Of a stretch of DNA of 64,000 nucleotides, positions 36,068-44,167 are shown piece by piece (the first letter of the stretch is position 1; each line of letters starts with the position of its first letter). The position numbers and the translations under genes are program-made. The notes under the pieces are model-generated. The model was not told where the DNA came from. It was given only the letters and a program-made list of their open reading frames with translations, and did not search any database. Source of the stretch: Pseudomonas fluorescens (GTDB taxonomy: Bacteria; Pseudomonadota; Gammaproteobacteria; Pseudomonadales; Pseudomonadaceae); NCBI RefSeq assembly GCF_000802965.1, contig NZ_JSAK01000004.1:1-64000 (forward strand), given 5' to 3'.

Positions 36068-36625
36068 TCAGGGAAAGGGTTCGGGCGAAGCCTGCGTGAC
36101 CGGCAGGTTGGCTGCTTGCCAGGCGTCGAGGCCATCGCGGTACCAATACAGTGTTTTATAGCCCAGCGTGGCCGCGCGCTTGACCGCGTTCCAGCTCAAC
36201 CAGCAGTCGGACCGGCAGTAAAAGACCAGCGGTTGCGTCGGGTTGCCGGCGGTCAGTTTTTTCAGGTTGTCGGCGAAATACGCCTGCCATTGCGCCGTCA
36301 GCTCACCGTCGCCGCTGTTCGCCAGCCAATGGCTGCCGGGCAGGTTTTCGTGGGGCTGATCTTCAATGAATCGGCCTTGCAGCCATTGGCGACGATAGAC
36401 GTCGATCAACACCGGGCGCGGTGTCTGCTCAAGCAGCGCTTGCAGGGCTGGTGTGTCAACGATGGTCGCGCCTTGCAGTTGCTCGGGCGTCGGGCTGCGG
36501 TACAGGTCGATGCGATAGCCATCAGGGGAAAACAGCGGGGTTTGTGCGTGTGCACCGCCCAGCCACAGGCTTAGCGATAGCGCAGCGAGAGTGGGACGCA
36601 ACAGGTGACGTCGGGCACGCGGCAT
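36068..36625 (-). CDS. PQQ-dependent catabolism-associated CxxxCW rhodanese-like protein
   Basis: 185 residues with a signal peptide (RPTLAALSLSLWLGGAHAQ). The rhodanese-like domain has VLIDVYRRQWLQGRFIEDQPHENLPGSHWLANSG and the key motif FYCRSDCWLSWNAVKRAATLGY, a Cys-x3-Cys-Trp in place of the usual rhodanese loop. This marks a family (TIGR03865 by recall) found only beside PQQ alcohol dehydrogenase genes. Exported; redox or sulfur chemistry is plausible but unproven. It has its own upstream motif at 36704. Confidence 0.85.
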   Translation of the reverse strand: MPRARRHLLRPTLAALSLSLWLGGAHAQTPLFSPDGYRIDLYRSPTPEQLQGATIVDTPALQALLEQTPRPVLIDVYRRQWLQGRFIEDQPHENLPGSHWLANSGDGELTAQWQAYFADNLKKLTAGNPTQPLVFYCRSDCWLSWNAVKRAATLGYKTLYWYRDGLDAWQAANLPVTQASPEPFP

Positions 36626-36703
36626 GGGGTTCGATCCTTATAGTTATGAACCCATTACATGCCAGTCGCGCTGCGTTGGGAATGCGACGATAGACAGGTA
36701 AAA

Positions 36704-36718
36704 CCAGTACTAAAGTAG
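36704..36718 (-). promoter_or_regulatory. Candidate PQQ-regulon operator, site 1
   Basis: CCAGTACTAAAGTAG on the plus strand, 13 of 15 identical to site 2 (40515-40529). It ends 78 bases upstream of the ATG of the CxxxCW gene, in the same orientation to that gene as site 2 is to the gene at 39255-40439. Confidence 0.5.
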
Positions 36719-36750
36719 GAGCCAGCAAGTCGGCTCCTACAGGGGGGGTG

Positions 36751-37542
36751 TCAGCTGGATTTGCGCAGGGCGGCATGTTGGGGGTTGAAGGTGAGTACGG
36801 CGAGCAAAGCGAACAGCAGGGTCAGGCCCACGCACACCGCCAGTGCCAGTGGATTGAACCGCTCATACAAGGCAAAGCGCACCAGCTCGACCGCATGGGA
36901 GAACGGGTTCACTGCGCACAACCAGTACAGCCACTCGCTGGCCTCGCGCATTTTCCACAGCGGATAGAGCGCCGATGACAGGAAAAACAGCGGGAAAATC
37001 ACGAAGTTCATCACCCCGGCGAAGTTCTCCAACTGGCGAATCGCGTTCGACAGCAACAGGCCCAGTGCACTGAGCATCAACGCCACCAGCAACAGCGCCG
37101 GCAAGGCAATCAGCAAACCCATGGCTGGCGGCTGAACGCCGTAGATCCAGGCAATCGCCAGGAAGGCATACACCTGCAACAGCGAAATCAGCGAGGTGGC
37201 CAACAGCTTGCTGCACAGTAAAAAGGTTCGGGGCAGGGGGCTGGTGAGTAGCACGCGCATGCTGCCCATCTCGCGGTCGTAGACCATCGACAGTGATCCC
37301 TGCATGCCGTTGAACAGCAGGATCATGCAGGCCAGCCCCGGAATGATGTAGACCTCGTACGGAATGTAGGTGTCGTAGGGCTCGATGATGGCGATGCCCA
37401 ATGCGGCGCGAAAACCCGCGGCGAACACCAACAGCCACAACAGCGGCCGCACCAGGGCGCTGAGAAACCGCGTGCGTTGCAGCACAAAACGCAGCCATTC
37501 GCGCAGGACGATGCCGCTGAAACATTGCCAGTAAGCGTTCAT
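36751..37542 (-). CDS. pedC: ABC-2 type permease, PQQ alcohol system (PedC-like)
   Basis: 263 residues from ATG 37542, overlapping the ATPase stop as ATGA. Six hydrophobic segments of the ABC-2 exporter type are visible, with the conserved EMGSMRVLLTSPLPRTFLLCSKLLA cytoplasmic loop and LRQLENFAGVMNFVIFPLFFLSSALYPL-like C-terminal block. ABC-2 permeases usually export, so the partner binding-protein-like gene upstream is puzzling. Recalled as the PedC family of phenylethanol/alcohol metabolism. The longer open frame to 37731 is not the start. Confidence 0.88.
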   Translation of the reverse strand: MNAYWQCFSGIVLREWLRFVLQRTRFLSALVRPLLWLLVFAAGFRAALGIAIIEPYDTYIPYEVYIIPGLACMILLFNGMQGSLSMVYDREMGSMRVLLTSPLPRTFLLCSKLLATSLISLLQVYAFLAIAWIYGVQPPAMGLLIALPALLLVALMLSALGLLLSNAIRQLENFAGVMNFVIFPLFFLSSALYPLWKMREASEWLYWLCAVNPFSHAVELVRFALYERFNPLALAVCVGLTLLFALLAVLTFNPQHAALRKSS

Positions 37543-38270
37543 CGGCCGACTCCTGATGTGGTCAGGCGAGAGAAGGCCGAGCCCAGGTCGCCGCCGTGTT
37601 CCAGACTCAATGCATCGGCCTGTCCGCTGGCCACCAAGCGGCCCTGATGAAGGATCAACAGGTCGTCGCTGGCCTGTATTTCGTCGAGCAGGTGAGTGGT
37701 CCAGAGCACGCTGATGTGCTGTTCGTGGCACAGCTTGCGAATGTGCTGGTTGAGCGCAAGGCGACTGGCCGGATCAAGGCCGGCACTGGCCTCGTCGAGC
37801 AATAACAAGCGCGGTTCATGCAGCAGGGCGCGGGCGATTTCCACCCGGCGGCGGTGGCCACCGTTGAGCTCGCGCACCCGTTCGCGACGCCGTTCGGTCA
37901 GGGTCTGACGGGCCAGTTCGGCATCAACCCGGAGGCCAGTCTGGCGACGCGACAAACCATGCAGCGCGGCGTGGTAACGCAGGTTTTGTTCGACGCTGAG
38001 GTCCAGGTCCAGGGTGCTTTGCTGGAACACCACACCCAGTTGTTTGAGCGCCGGGCGCGGCGCGCTGCGCAATGAACAGCCGCCGACCCGGATATCGCCG
38101 TGTTGCAAATCATAGAGCCGGGTCAGCAGCGCGATCAGGGTTGATTTACCGGCGCCATTGGGGCCCAGCAGCGCCGCGAAACGTCCCGGTTCCAGGCTGA
38201 AGTTGACTTGGCGCAAGGCCTGCCGAGGGCCGTAGGCGAAACTCAGGTCGCTGACCTCCAGGGCGTTCAT
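37539..38270 (-). CDS. ABC transporter ATP-binding protein, PQQ alcohol system
   Basis: 243 residues from ATG 38270, overlapping the upstream beta-propeller stop. Walker A is GPNGAGKST near residue 38, the Q-loop VVFQQSTLD, and Walker B LLLLDEASAGLD. The signature motif reads LNGGHRRRVEIARAL, with LNGGH where LSGGQ is usual, as in ABC-2 exporter ATPases. It drives the permease encoded next. Called PedB in the P. putida ped naming by recall. Confidence 0.9.
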   Translation of the reverse strand: MNALEVSDLSFAYGPRQALRQVNFSLEPGRFAALLGPNGAGKSTLIALLTRLYDLQHGDIRVGGCSLRSAPRPALKQLGVVFQQSTLDLDLSVEQNLRYHAALHGLSRRQTGLRVDAELARQTLTERRRERVRELNGGHRRRVEIARALLHEPRLLLLDEASAGLDPASRLALNQHIRKLCHEQHISVLWTTHLLDEIQASDDLLILHQGRLVASGQADALSLEHGGDLGSAFSRLTTSGVGR

Positions 38271-39226
38271 GGGGTCACCACCACGCCCCACGGATAGCGC
38301 CCGACCTTCACCGATTTGCTGACCTTGAGGCTGTCGACATCGATCACCGAGACGTCACCGCTGACGCCGTTGGTGGCCAGCAACTGCTTTTGATCCGGGG
38401 TAAATGCCATCTGCCACACCCGTCGACCGACCAACAGATAGTCGAGAATCTCGAAGGTTTTGGCATCGATCACCGCCACATGATTGGCCGGGCCGAGCGC
38501 GACAAAGCCATACTTGCCGTCGGCGCTGAGCTTGACACCCACGGGTTGGACTTTGTCTGGGTGCACGCCCTTGATCTGGAAGTTCAGAGTCTTGAGGATC
38601 TTGCGGTTGGCGACGTCGAGGATGGTCACCGTGCCGCCGATTTCCGCTGAGGCCCAGAGCTGCGCTCCATCCGGGGAGAACTCGACGAAGCGCGGCCGCT
38701 GATCCACCAGCGTACTGTCGGCCAGGGTCTGAGTGCTGGTGTCGATCCAGTGCAGCATGTTGGTGGTTTCGCTGGTGTTCACCGCCCACTTGCCGTCGGG
38801 GCTGACGGCCATGCCTTCAGGCTCGACGCCGACGCTGATCTGACCGAGGACCTTGGAGGTCTCGGTGTCGATCACCGTGACTAGTGCATCGTCTTCGTTG
38901 GAGACGTACAACCAGCGATTGTTGGGGTGCAGGGCAAATTGCTCGGGGTCCTTGCCCGAGGGCAGTTCCTTGATGATCTTGCGGGTGGCGACGTCCATCA
39001 CCTGGACCCGGTCCGAGTCGCTGGCGCAGATGTACAGCAACTTGTTGTCATGGGATAGCAGCAGGCCACGGGGGCGCTGGCCGACGGGGAGGGTGTCGGT
39101 GACTTGCAGGGTCTGCATGTCGATCAGGCTCAGGCTGTTGTCCTTTTCATTGGAGATCCAGGCGGTGCTGGCTGCGGCGTGTCCGGCGGCGAGCAGCAGG
39201 GCGCAAGAAATCAGGGTGCGGCGCAT
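38267..39226 (-). CDS. Exported YVTN beta-propeller protein, PQQ alcohol system
   Basis: 319 residues with a signal peptide (RTLISCALLLAAGHAAAS). Seven or so repeated blades of the YVTN type are visible (for example LYVSNEDDALVTVIDTETSKVLGQISVG, AVSPDGKWAVNTSETTNMLHWID). Member of a family (TIGR03866) restricted to PQQ alcohol dehydrogenase neighbourhoods by recall. It acts in the periplasm, possibly as a docking protein. Stop overlaps the ATPase start by 4 bases; the substrate-binding gene is 28 bases upstream. Confidence 0.88.
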   Translation of the reverse strand: MRRTLISCALLLAAGHAAASTAWISNEKDNSLSLIDMQTLQVTDTLPVGQRPRGLLLSHDNKLLYICASDSDRVQVMDVATRKIIKELPSGKDPEQFALHPNNRWLYVSNEDDALVTVIDTETSKVLGQISVGVEPEGMAVSPDGKWAVNTSETTNMLHWIDTSTQTLADSTLVDQRPRFVEFSPDGAQLWASAEIGGTVTILDVANRKILKTLNFQIKGVHPDKVQPVGVKLSADGKYGFVALGPANHVAVIDAKTFEILDYLLVGRRVWQMAFTPDQKQLLATNGVSGDVSVIDVDSLKVSKSVKVGRYPWGVVVTP

Positions 39227-39254
39227 GGCAGTTTCCTTGTTGTAGTTGTTGTCT

Positions 39255-40439
39255 TCAGGGAAAGCGGCAGCTGACCTCGGGTTTGTCGTAACCCAGGCTG
39301 TCCATCTCGTTGAAGGGGTGCAGGAAGCCGTCCTGCGGTGAGGTGCTGACCAGCGCCCTTGGCTGCACGATCGGAATCGGTTGGCGCAGTTGGCCGTTCC
39401 ACGGGCGATAGCTGAGTTTGCGGCCCTTGAAACCGTCCAGCGGCAACTGATCGCTGATTTCCAGGTCACGGATCGCCATCGGCTCGGTCTGCCGCAATTT
39501 GCTCACGGCGCTGGCGATGCTGCGCACGGCAATCCACGCGGCGAAGTCGCGGTCGTTCATCCAGCGCCCGGTCAGGGCTTCGAAGCGCTTCTGTAATTGT
39601 GCGGCGCCGTAGGTTTCCACGGTCTTGTGCCAGCCCACCGGGGTCAGGCCCTGAGTGCCGGCGACCGGACGCGGGTACCAGGTCTGGTAAGGCACGTACT
39701 CACCGAAATCGCCGCGCTCATCCGCCACCAGCACCACGTCGTATTCGGCGGTCTGGGTGAATAGCGGCATGTCCGCCTGAGCGCTGCGGCGTTGATCGTT
39801 ATCGAAGCTCCAGGGTTTCTCTGCCGCCAGATGCAGACCGAAGCGCTTGGCCGCGCGGCGCAGGGCCGCGGCATAGGCTTGATCGTCTGCGGTGGGGCCA
39901 ACGATCAATAGCGCCCGTTGCCATTTACGCACCACCAGAAATTGCGCCAGCGCGTCGGCGAGCATCGCCCGGCTCGGCAGACTGTGCAGCACGTTTGGCA
40001 GGCAGTCGGTGGTGCGCAGGCTGTCATCGGGGCTGCCGGCGTTGAATAAAAGGCTGTCGGGGAGTACCGCGCTGAGCCGACGCAGAGTTTCTGCCGGTGC
40101 GTTGATCACAAACAGCCGAAGTCCTTGCTCGTGCTGAGCCTTGGCGGCCTCGACCAAGGCATCCGCGGTGTCGACGCTGGCACTCACCAGGTTGTAATTG
40201 TGATTGAGGAAGCGCCCGGTGCTGTTGCTGTCGGTGATCGCCAATTCAGCACCGCGCAGCCCGGCGTCGGTGGGTTCGGGAATAACGTTCGACAGCAGCG
40301 GGCCTGGGTCCGGGCGATAGCCCAGATAGCCGATTCGCACCTGCAATGGCGCATCCGCAGCCTGGCTCTGGTTGACCAGCCCGGCAGCGCAGGCAATCGC
40401 CAGCAGGTAGATCAAGGCGTAAGGGGCAAGTTGGCGCAT
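39255..40439 (-). CDS. Periplasmic substrate-binding protein, PQQ alcohol ABC system
   Basis: 394 residues from ATG 40439, with GGAGAG upstream and signal peptide MRQLAPYALIYLLAIACAAG...QA. It resembles the Leu/Ile/Val-binding fold (VRIGYLGYRPDPGPLLSNV, NLVSASVDTADALVEAAKAQ) but is a specialised family (TIGR03863 by recall) found with PQQ alcohol dehydrogenases. Heads a four-gene minus-strand operon with the propeller, ATPase and permease. Ligand unknown; an alcohol-derived compound is a guess. Confidence 0.87.
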   Translation of the reverse strand: MRQLAPYALIYLLAIACAAGLVNQSQAADAPLQVRIGYLGYRPDPGPLLSNVIPEPTDAGLRGAELAITDSNSTGRFLNHNYNLVSASVDTADALVEAAKAQHEQGLRLFVINAPAETLRRLSAVLPDSLLFNAGSPDDSLRTTDCLPNVLHSLPSRAMLADALAQFLVVRKWQRALLIVGPTADDQAYAAALRRAAKRFGLHLAAEKPWSFDNDQRRSAQADMPLFTQTAEYDVVLVADERGDFGEYVPYQTWYPRPVAGTQGLTPVGWHKTVETYGAAQLQKRFEALTGRWMNDRDFAAWIAVRSIASAVSKLRQTEPMAIRDLEISDQLPLDGFKGRKLSYRPWNGQLRQPIPIVQPRALVSTSPQDGFLHPFNEMDSLGYDKPEVSCRFP

Positions 40440-40514
40440 AGGGCTCTCCATGACCGTTAGCGCCAGCATAGGAAGCCTGTGATGCAGTGAAAATATGCAG
40501 AAAGTACCGAAAGG

Positions 40515-40529
40515 CCAGTACCAAGGTAG
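40515..40529. promoter_or_regulatory. Candidate PQQ-regulon operator, site 2
   Basis: CCAGTACCAAGGTAG, with a second half-like AAGTACCGAAAGG just upstream (40502-40514). It lies 75 bases from the minus-strand ATG at 40439 and 68 bases from the plus-strand ATG at 40598, so it could serve both directions. Confidence 0.5.
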
Positions 40530-40597
40530 TAGCTCGCCCCGGGCGGCGCGGTTCTAGCATGGGCAACGATGGCTACAGATCTTTGAGGGGATTGACC

Positions 40598-40762
40598 ATG
40601 CGTATCGTCAAAGCACTGCTTCTGCCGTTCCTGCTGATCCTGACCCTGATCGGCGTCGACCGGCTACACGGCCAGCGTCCCGTGTCCAACGAACGCCTTA
40701 CTACCAAGGGATTAGACGGCGGCCACCAAAGCAGCATGGGGCCTGCGCACCGGGCTTTCTAA
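40598..40762 (+). CDS. Possible small membrane/exported protein upstream of pedF
   Basis: 54 residues from ATG 40598, preceded by GAGGGG. The first 20 residues are a hydrophobic helix after a basic start (MRIVKALLLPFLLILTLIGV), then a polar tail rich in Arg, Gly, His. No family recognised. It lies 56 bases before pedF in the same direction and downstream of site 2, so it may be the first gene of the pedF unit. Confidence 0.45.
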   Translation: MRIVKALLLPFLLILTLIGVDRLHGQRPVSNERLTTKGLDGGHQSSMGPAHRAF

Positions 40763-40818
40763 GATGGTCGCCATAGCCTCTGCCAAGAGGTCTTGCGTGC
40801 AATCCTGAGGGCATAACA

Positions 40819-41280
40819 ATGACAACAAAACGCAACGCCTTGCTCGTCGCCGGACTGCTGGCCGGCTTTATCAGTGCAGGTTCCGTTTGGGCCCATGGCA
40901 ACGTGGTGCCGCAGGCCGTCGCCACCCAGGGCCTGACCCCGATCAAGGATGCCGGCGTACCGGTCGATGCCGATGGCTGGGCGGCGGTAAATCCTTATCG
41001 TACTGCGCCGGAACACGATAAAGCGGTGGAAATCGGTGCTTCGGCCTACAACCAGAACTGCGCAGCCTGCCATGGCCTTGAAGCCAAGTCCGGCGGCATC
41101 GCCCCGGACTTGCGCATGCTCGATGTCGGCGAGGCGGGCGATGAATGGTTCGTCGAACGGGTACGCCATGGCGCGGTGCGTGACGGCCGGGTGTACATGC
41201 CGAAGATGGCCGACTACCTGAGTCAGGAAGCCCTGTGGGCGGTGCGCAGTTATCTGGACAGCGTCCACGTCGAGGAGTGA
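40819..41280 (+). CDS. pedF: Cytochrome c550 (PedF-like)
   Basis: 153 residues. Signal peptide (NALLVAGLLAGFISAGSVWA), then a class I c-type fold with haem motif CAACH near residue 79 and distal Met in GRVYMPKMADYL. It takes electrons from the PQQ alcohol dehydrogenase in the periplasm. Start ATG 40819. It begins a close-packed run: the next gene starts 3 bases after its stop. Confidence 0.93.
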   Translation: MTTKRNALLVAGLLAGFISAGSVWAHGNVVPQAVATQGLTPIKDAGVPVDADGWAAVNPYRTAPEHDKAVEIGASAYNQNCAACHGLEAKSGGIAPDLRMLDVGEAGDEWFVERVRHGAVRDGRVYMPKMADYLSQEALWAVRSYLDSVHVEE

Positions 41281-41283
41281 CCC

Positions 41284-42159
41284 ATGCGCCTGCTCGCGGT
41301 GTTGATCAGCGCTGTGTGGCTGTGCTGCCAGTCGGTGCAGGCGCAGGTTCGCAACTACGATGAAATGATCGCCGCCGGGGAACTGAAAGTGGCGGTCTAC
41401 AAGGACTTCGCCCCCTACAGCTTTGAAGACGCCGGTCAACCCCGCGGGGTCGATGTCGAGCTGGCCCAGGCGCTGGCCAAGGCGCTGGGCGTGCAGCTGA
41501 CACTGATGTGGGCGCCCGCCGGGGAAAAACTCGACGATGACCTGCGTGATTACATCTGGCGTGCGAGCCCGCTGCACAATCAGCAACTGGCCGACCTGAT
41601 GATGCGCGTGCCTTACGACCGCGATTACGCACAGAAGCGCAACGAATTCGGCGAGATGGAAAACGGCCACGTGGTGATGTTCGGCCCGTACCAGAACGAA
41701 CAATGGCAGGTCGCCTACGACCGTCGAAGACTGGACAAAGTCGCCAGCGTTGCGGTGTTCGAGCAACACCCGATCGGCGTCGAAGTCGACAGCGTTCCGT
41801 CGTTCTACCTGACCTCGGTGTTCAACGGCATGCTCGCCGGCAAGACCCGCCACTATCCGGGCGTGTCGCAGGCGTTTGCCGCGATGAAGGCTGGCGAAGT
41901 CGACGCCGTCATGGCCATGCGCGGCGAGATCGACTGGCAAGTGCACGAAGCGGCCGACCCGCAATTGGCCCTCGCCGAAAACGCCTACCCGAACATGGGC
42001 AAGCAGCTCTGGGAGATCGGCATGGCCGTGCACGAAAGCAATCGGCAACTGGCCTATGCCGTGGAAGAGGCGTTGGAGGGGTTGATCCGCGAGGGCGCGG
42101 TGAAAACCATCTATGGCCATTACGGCCTGCGTTACGACGTGCCCGAAATGTACCAATAG
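41284..42159 (+). CDS. Periplasmic solute-binding-like protein of the quinoprotein system (MoxJ-type)
   Basis: 291 residues with a signal peptide (LLAVLISAVWLCCQSVQAQ). The family-3 extracellular solute-binding fold is clear: NYDEMIAAGELKVAVYKDFAPYSFEDAGQPRGVDVELAQALAKALGVQL. Similar proteins accompany methanol and lanthanide alcohol dehydrogenases (XoxJ/MxaJ) and are thought to help activate the enzyme. No ABC permease of this class is adjacent, which supports that role over transport. Confidence 0.87.
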   Translation: MRLLAVLISAVWLCCQSVQAQVRNYDEMIAAGELKVAVYKDFAPYSFEDAGQPRGVDVELAQALAKALGVQLTLMWAPAGEKLDDDLRDYIWRASPLHNQQLADLMMRVPYDRDYAQKRNEFGEMENGHVVMFGPYQNEQWQVAYDRRRLDKVASVAVFEQHPIGVEVDSVPSFYLTSVFNGMLAGKTRHYPGVSQAFAAMKAGEVDAVMAMRGEIDWQVHEAADPQLALAENAYPNMGKQLWEIGMAVHESNRQLAYAVEEALEGLIREGAVKTIYGHYGLRYDVPEMYQ

Positions 42160-42168
42160 GAGCAGGTG

Positions 42169-42936
42169 ATGATCTGGCGAAGGAGTTGTCTGTTGGCCGC
42201 TTGGTTGATCTGGAACCCGGTCGCACAGGCGGTGGATGTCGACCCGGGAAAGGACCCGGTGCCATCGGTGATGTGGGCCTTCTATCACAAACAAATGCTT
42301 GGCGATGCGCCGTTCGTGTTCGATGAGCGGGTCAAGCTGCTGGCGCCGCCGTTCGCCGAAGATGCCCGGCAAGTGCCGCTGGAAATCGACGCCCGTGCCT
42401 TCAAGGGCGATGTGGTGAAAATCCTCGCCTGGGCGGAGCTCAACCCCTTGCCGAAAATCGTTGATTTTGAACCGCTGGCCGGTGTGTTGCCGTGGCTGTC
42501 GATTCGCATCCGTGTCGAACAAGCCACGCCCTTGCGCGCGGCGGTGCTGACCCGTGACGGCGTGTGGCATGTCGGTTCGACCCTGATCGACGCTGCCGGT
42601 GGCGGCTGCACCGCGCCCAGCGTCGTGCGCACCCAACCGGGTTGGGAAGAACACATCGGCGAAGTGTTGGGTGGACGTTATCCGCGCGATCAATTCAGTC
42701 GACTGCGCTTGCAGGTGGCACATCCGATGGACAACGGCATGGTCAGTGGCATCCCGGAATTTTTCCTCAACCATGCCGAGCTGCGCGATCAGCACGATCA
42801 GTTGCTCGCCCGTCTCGAACTGTTCCCCGCCGTCAGCGAAAACCCCAACCTGGCCTTTGATGTCCAAGAGGCAGGGCCAACGCGCCTGTTGTTGCGCGAT
42901 AACAGCGGCAATCAATTCGATGCGTCGATCCCCTGA
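42169..42936 (+). CDS. Quinoprotein dehydrogenase-associated SoxYZ-like carrier
   Basis: 255 residues from ATG 42169 after TAGGAGCAGG. A signal peptide (SCLLAAWLIWNPVAQA) precedes a SoxY-like domain that ends in AAGGGCTAP, the swinging-arm Cys motif, followed by a SoxZ-like domain (RYPRDQFSRLRLQVAHPMDNGM). So SoxY and SoxZ are fused. Relatives accompany PQQ dehydrogenases and a zinc hydrolase; the bound substrate is unknown. It sits between the binding protein and that hydrolase. Confidence 0.86.
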   Translation: MIWRRSCLLAAWLIWNPVAQAVDVDPGKDPVPSVMWAFYHKQMLGDAPFVFDERVKLLAPPFAEDARQVPLEIDARAFKGDVVKILAWAELNPLPKIVDFEPLAGVLPWLSIRIRVEQATPLRAAVLTRDGVWHVGSTLIDAAGGGCTAPSVVRTQPGWEEHIGEVLGGRYPRDQFSRLRLQVAHPMDNGMVSGIPEFFLNHAELRDQHDQLLARLELFPAVSENPNLAFDVQEAGPTRLLLRDNSGNQFDASIP

Positions 42937-42952
42937 ATTCAAGGAGCCTGTC

Positions 42953-43891
42953 ATGCGCTGGATGCTGCTGTTGCTCGTCGGCCTGACCCTGCCAGCCATG
43001 GCTGATCTCGAATATTCGCTCAAGCCCAGGCAAATCGCCGAAGACACCTGGTTGCTGGAAGGCAGCACCGATAATTTCGCCAAAGACAACGGTGGCAACA
43101 TCGTCAACACGGGGTTCATCGTGACCGAGCGTGGCGTGGTGGTGATCGATAGCGGACCGTCCAGGCGTTATGGCGAAGCCATGCGCCGGGCTATAAAGGC
43201 CACCACCGACAAACCGGTGATTGAGGTCTTGCTGACCCATCATCACCCCGACCATGTGCTGGGCAATCAGGCCTTTGCGGACGTGCCGATTGGCGCCTTG
43301 GCCGGTACCACGGAGCTCCTGCAAAAACAGGGCGATGCCATGGCCGAGAACATGTATCGGTTGGTGGGCGACTGGATGCGTGGCACTGAAGTGGTGCTGC
43401 CCACGCAGACGCTGGCGCCCGGTGTGAAAAGTTTTGGGAATCATGATTTGCGCTTGCTGAGCCTGGGTGGGCATACGGGTGCGGATCTGGCTATTCTCGA
43501 CCAGCGAACCGGCGTGCTATTCGCCGGGGACCTGGTGTTTTATCAGCGGGCACTGACCACGCCCAACAGTCCGGGGCTGGCGGTGTGGCTGGCCGATATT
43601 GCGACCCTGCAGGGGCTGCCCTGGAAACTGATCGTGCCCGGCCACGGCCCGATCGCCAGCGACCCGCAACCTTTCGTGCAAATGCGCGATTACCTGGGCT
43701 GGCTCGATCGATTGCTGCGCGACGGTGCTGCGAACGGCAGTGACATGAGCGAGATGATCCGCAGTCCGATTCCTGAAAGGTTTGCCGGGATCAATCTCAG
43801 CCGCTACGAGTTGATCCGCAGCGTCAGTCATTTGTATCCGCGGTACGAGCGGGCGCAGATGAGCCGAGTCGATTCTGCGGCAGACAAATGA
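42953..43891 (+). CDS. Quinoprotein relay system zinc metallohydrolase
   Basis: 312 residues with a signal peptide (WMLLLLVGLTLPAMA). Metallo-beta-lactamase fold: the zinc motif THHHPDH near residue 95, further ligands in GGHTGADL, GDLVFYQ and GHGP. Family members (TIGR04558 by recall) act beside SoxYZ-like carriers and quinoproteins. Reaction not established. Start ATG 42953 follows AAGGAG. Confidence 0.88.
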   Translation: MRWMLLLLVGLTLPAMADLEYSLKPRQIAEDTWLLEGSTDNFAKDNGGNIVNTGFIVTERGVVVIDSGPSRRYGEAMRRAIKATTDKPVIEVLLTHHHPDHVLGNQAFADVPIGALAGTTELLQKQGDAMAENMYRLVGDWMRGTEVVLPTQTLAPGVKSFGNHDLRLLSLGGHTGADLAILDQRTGVLFAGDLVFYQRALTTPNSPGLAVWLADIATLQGLPWKLIVPGHGPIASDPQPFVQMRDYLGWLDRLLRDGAANGSDMSEMIRSPIPERFAGINLSRYELIRSVSHLYPRYERAQMSRVDSAADK

Positions 43892-43905
43892 TCACCACAC
43901 ATCTC

Positions 43906-43997
43906 CTGTGGGAGCGGGCTTGCCCGCGATAGCGAACTGTCAGGCGACGAATGTGTTGAAGGTGAAGCCGCCGTCGCGGGCAAGCCCGCTCCCACAG
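43906..43997. repeat. REP-type inverted repeat, GTGGGAGCGGGCTTGCCCGC family
   Basis: CTGTGGGAGCGGGCTTGCCC and its inverse 45 bases apart, between the hydrolase and pedH. Related copies at 45963, 47671, 51231, 59335 and 61535. It may separate transcription units. Confidence 0.87.
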
Positions 43998-44044
43998 TGG
44001 CCTGTGTTCAATCATGAAAATCCGCTGTCCATCCCCTCCGACCC

Positions 44045-44060
44045 TGTACCAAGGAACTAG
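44045..44060 (+). promoter_or_regulatory. Candidate PQQ-regulon operator, site 3 (weak)
   Basis: TGTACCAAGGAACTAG matches AGTACCAAGGTAGTAG around site 2 at 13 of 16 positions. It lies 107 bases before pedH. A separate perfect palindrome GGAAAATTTTCC lies at 44124-44135, 32 bases before the start. Confidence 0.35.
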
Positions 44061-44167
44061 AAAACTCCACATTGCGGGCAATTGTTGTCGCGGCGGCGGC
44101 GCCCAAGAATCTGCACCAGACCGGGAAAATTTTCCGGACATAACAAAAAACTGCAGAGGAAGCCGTC

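Noticed and set aside
40759..43119. 786-codon minus-strand frame across pedF to the zinc hydrolase
   Set aside because: Long antisense frame caused by high GC; the four plus-strand genes have clear domains and tight spacing.
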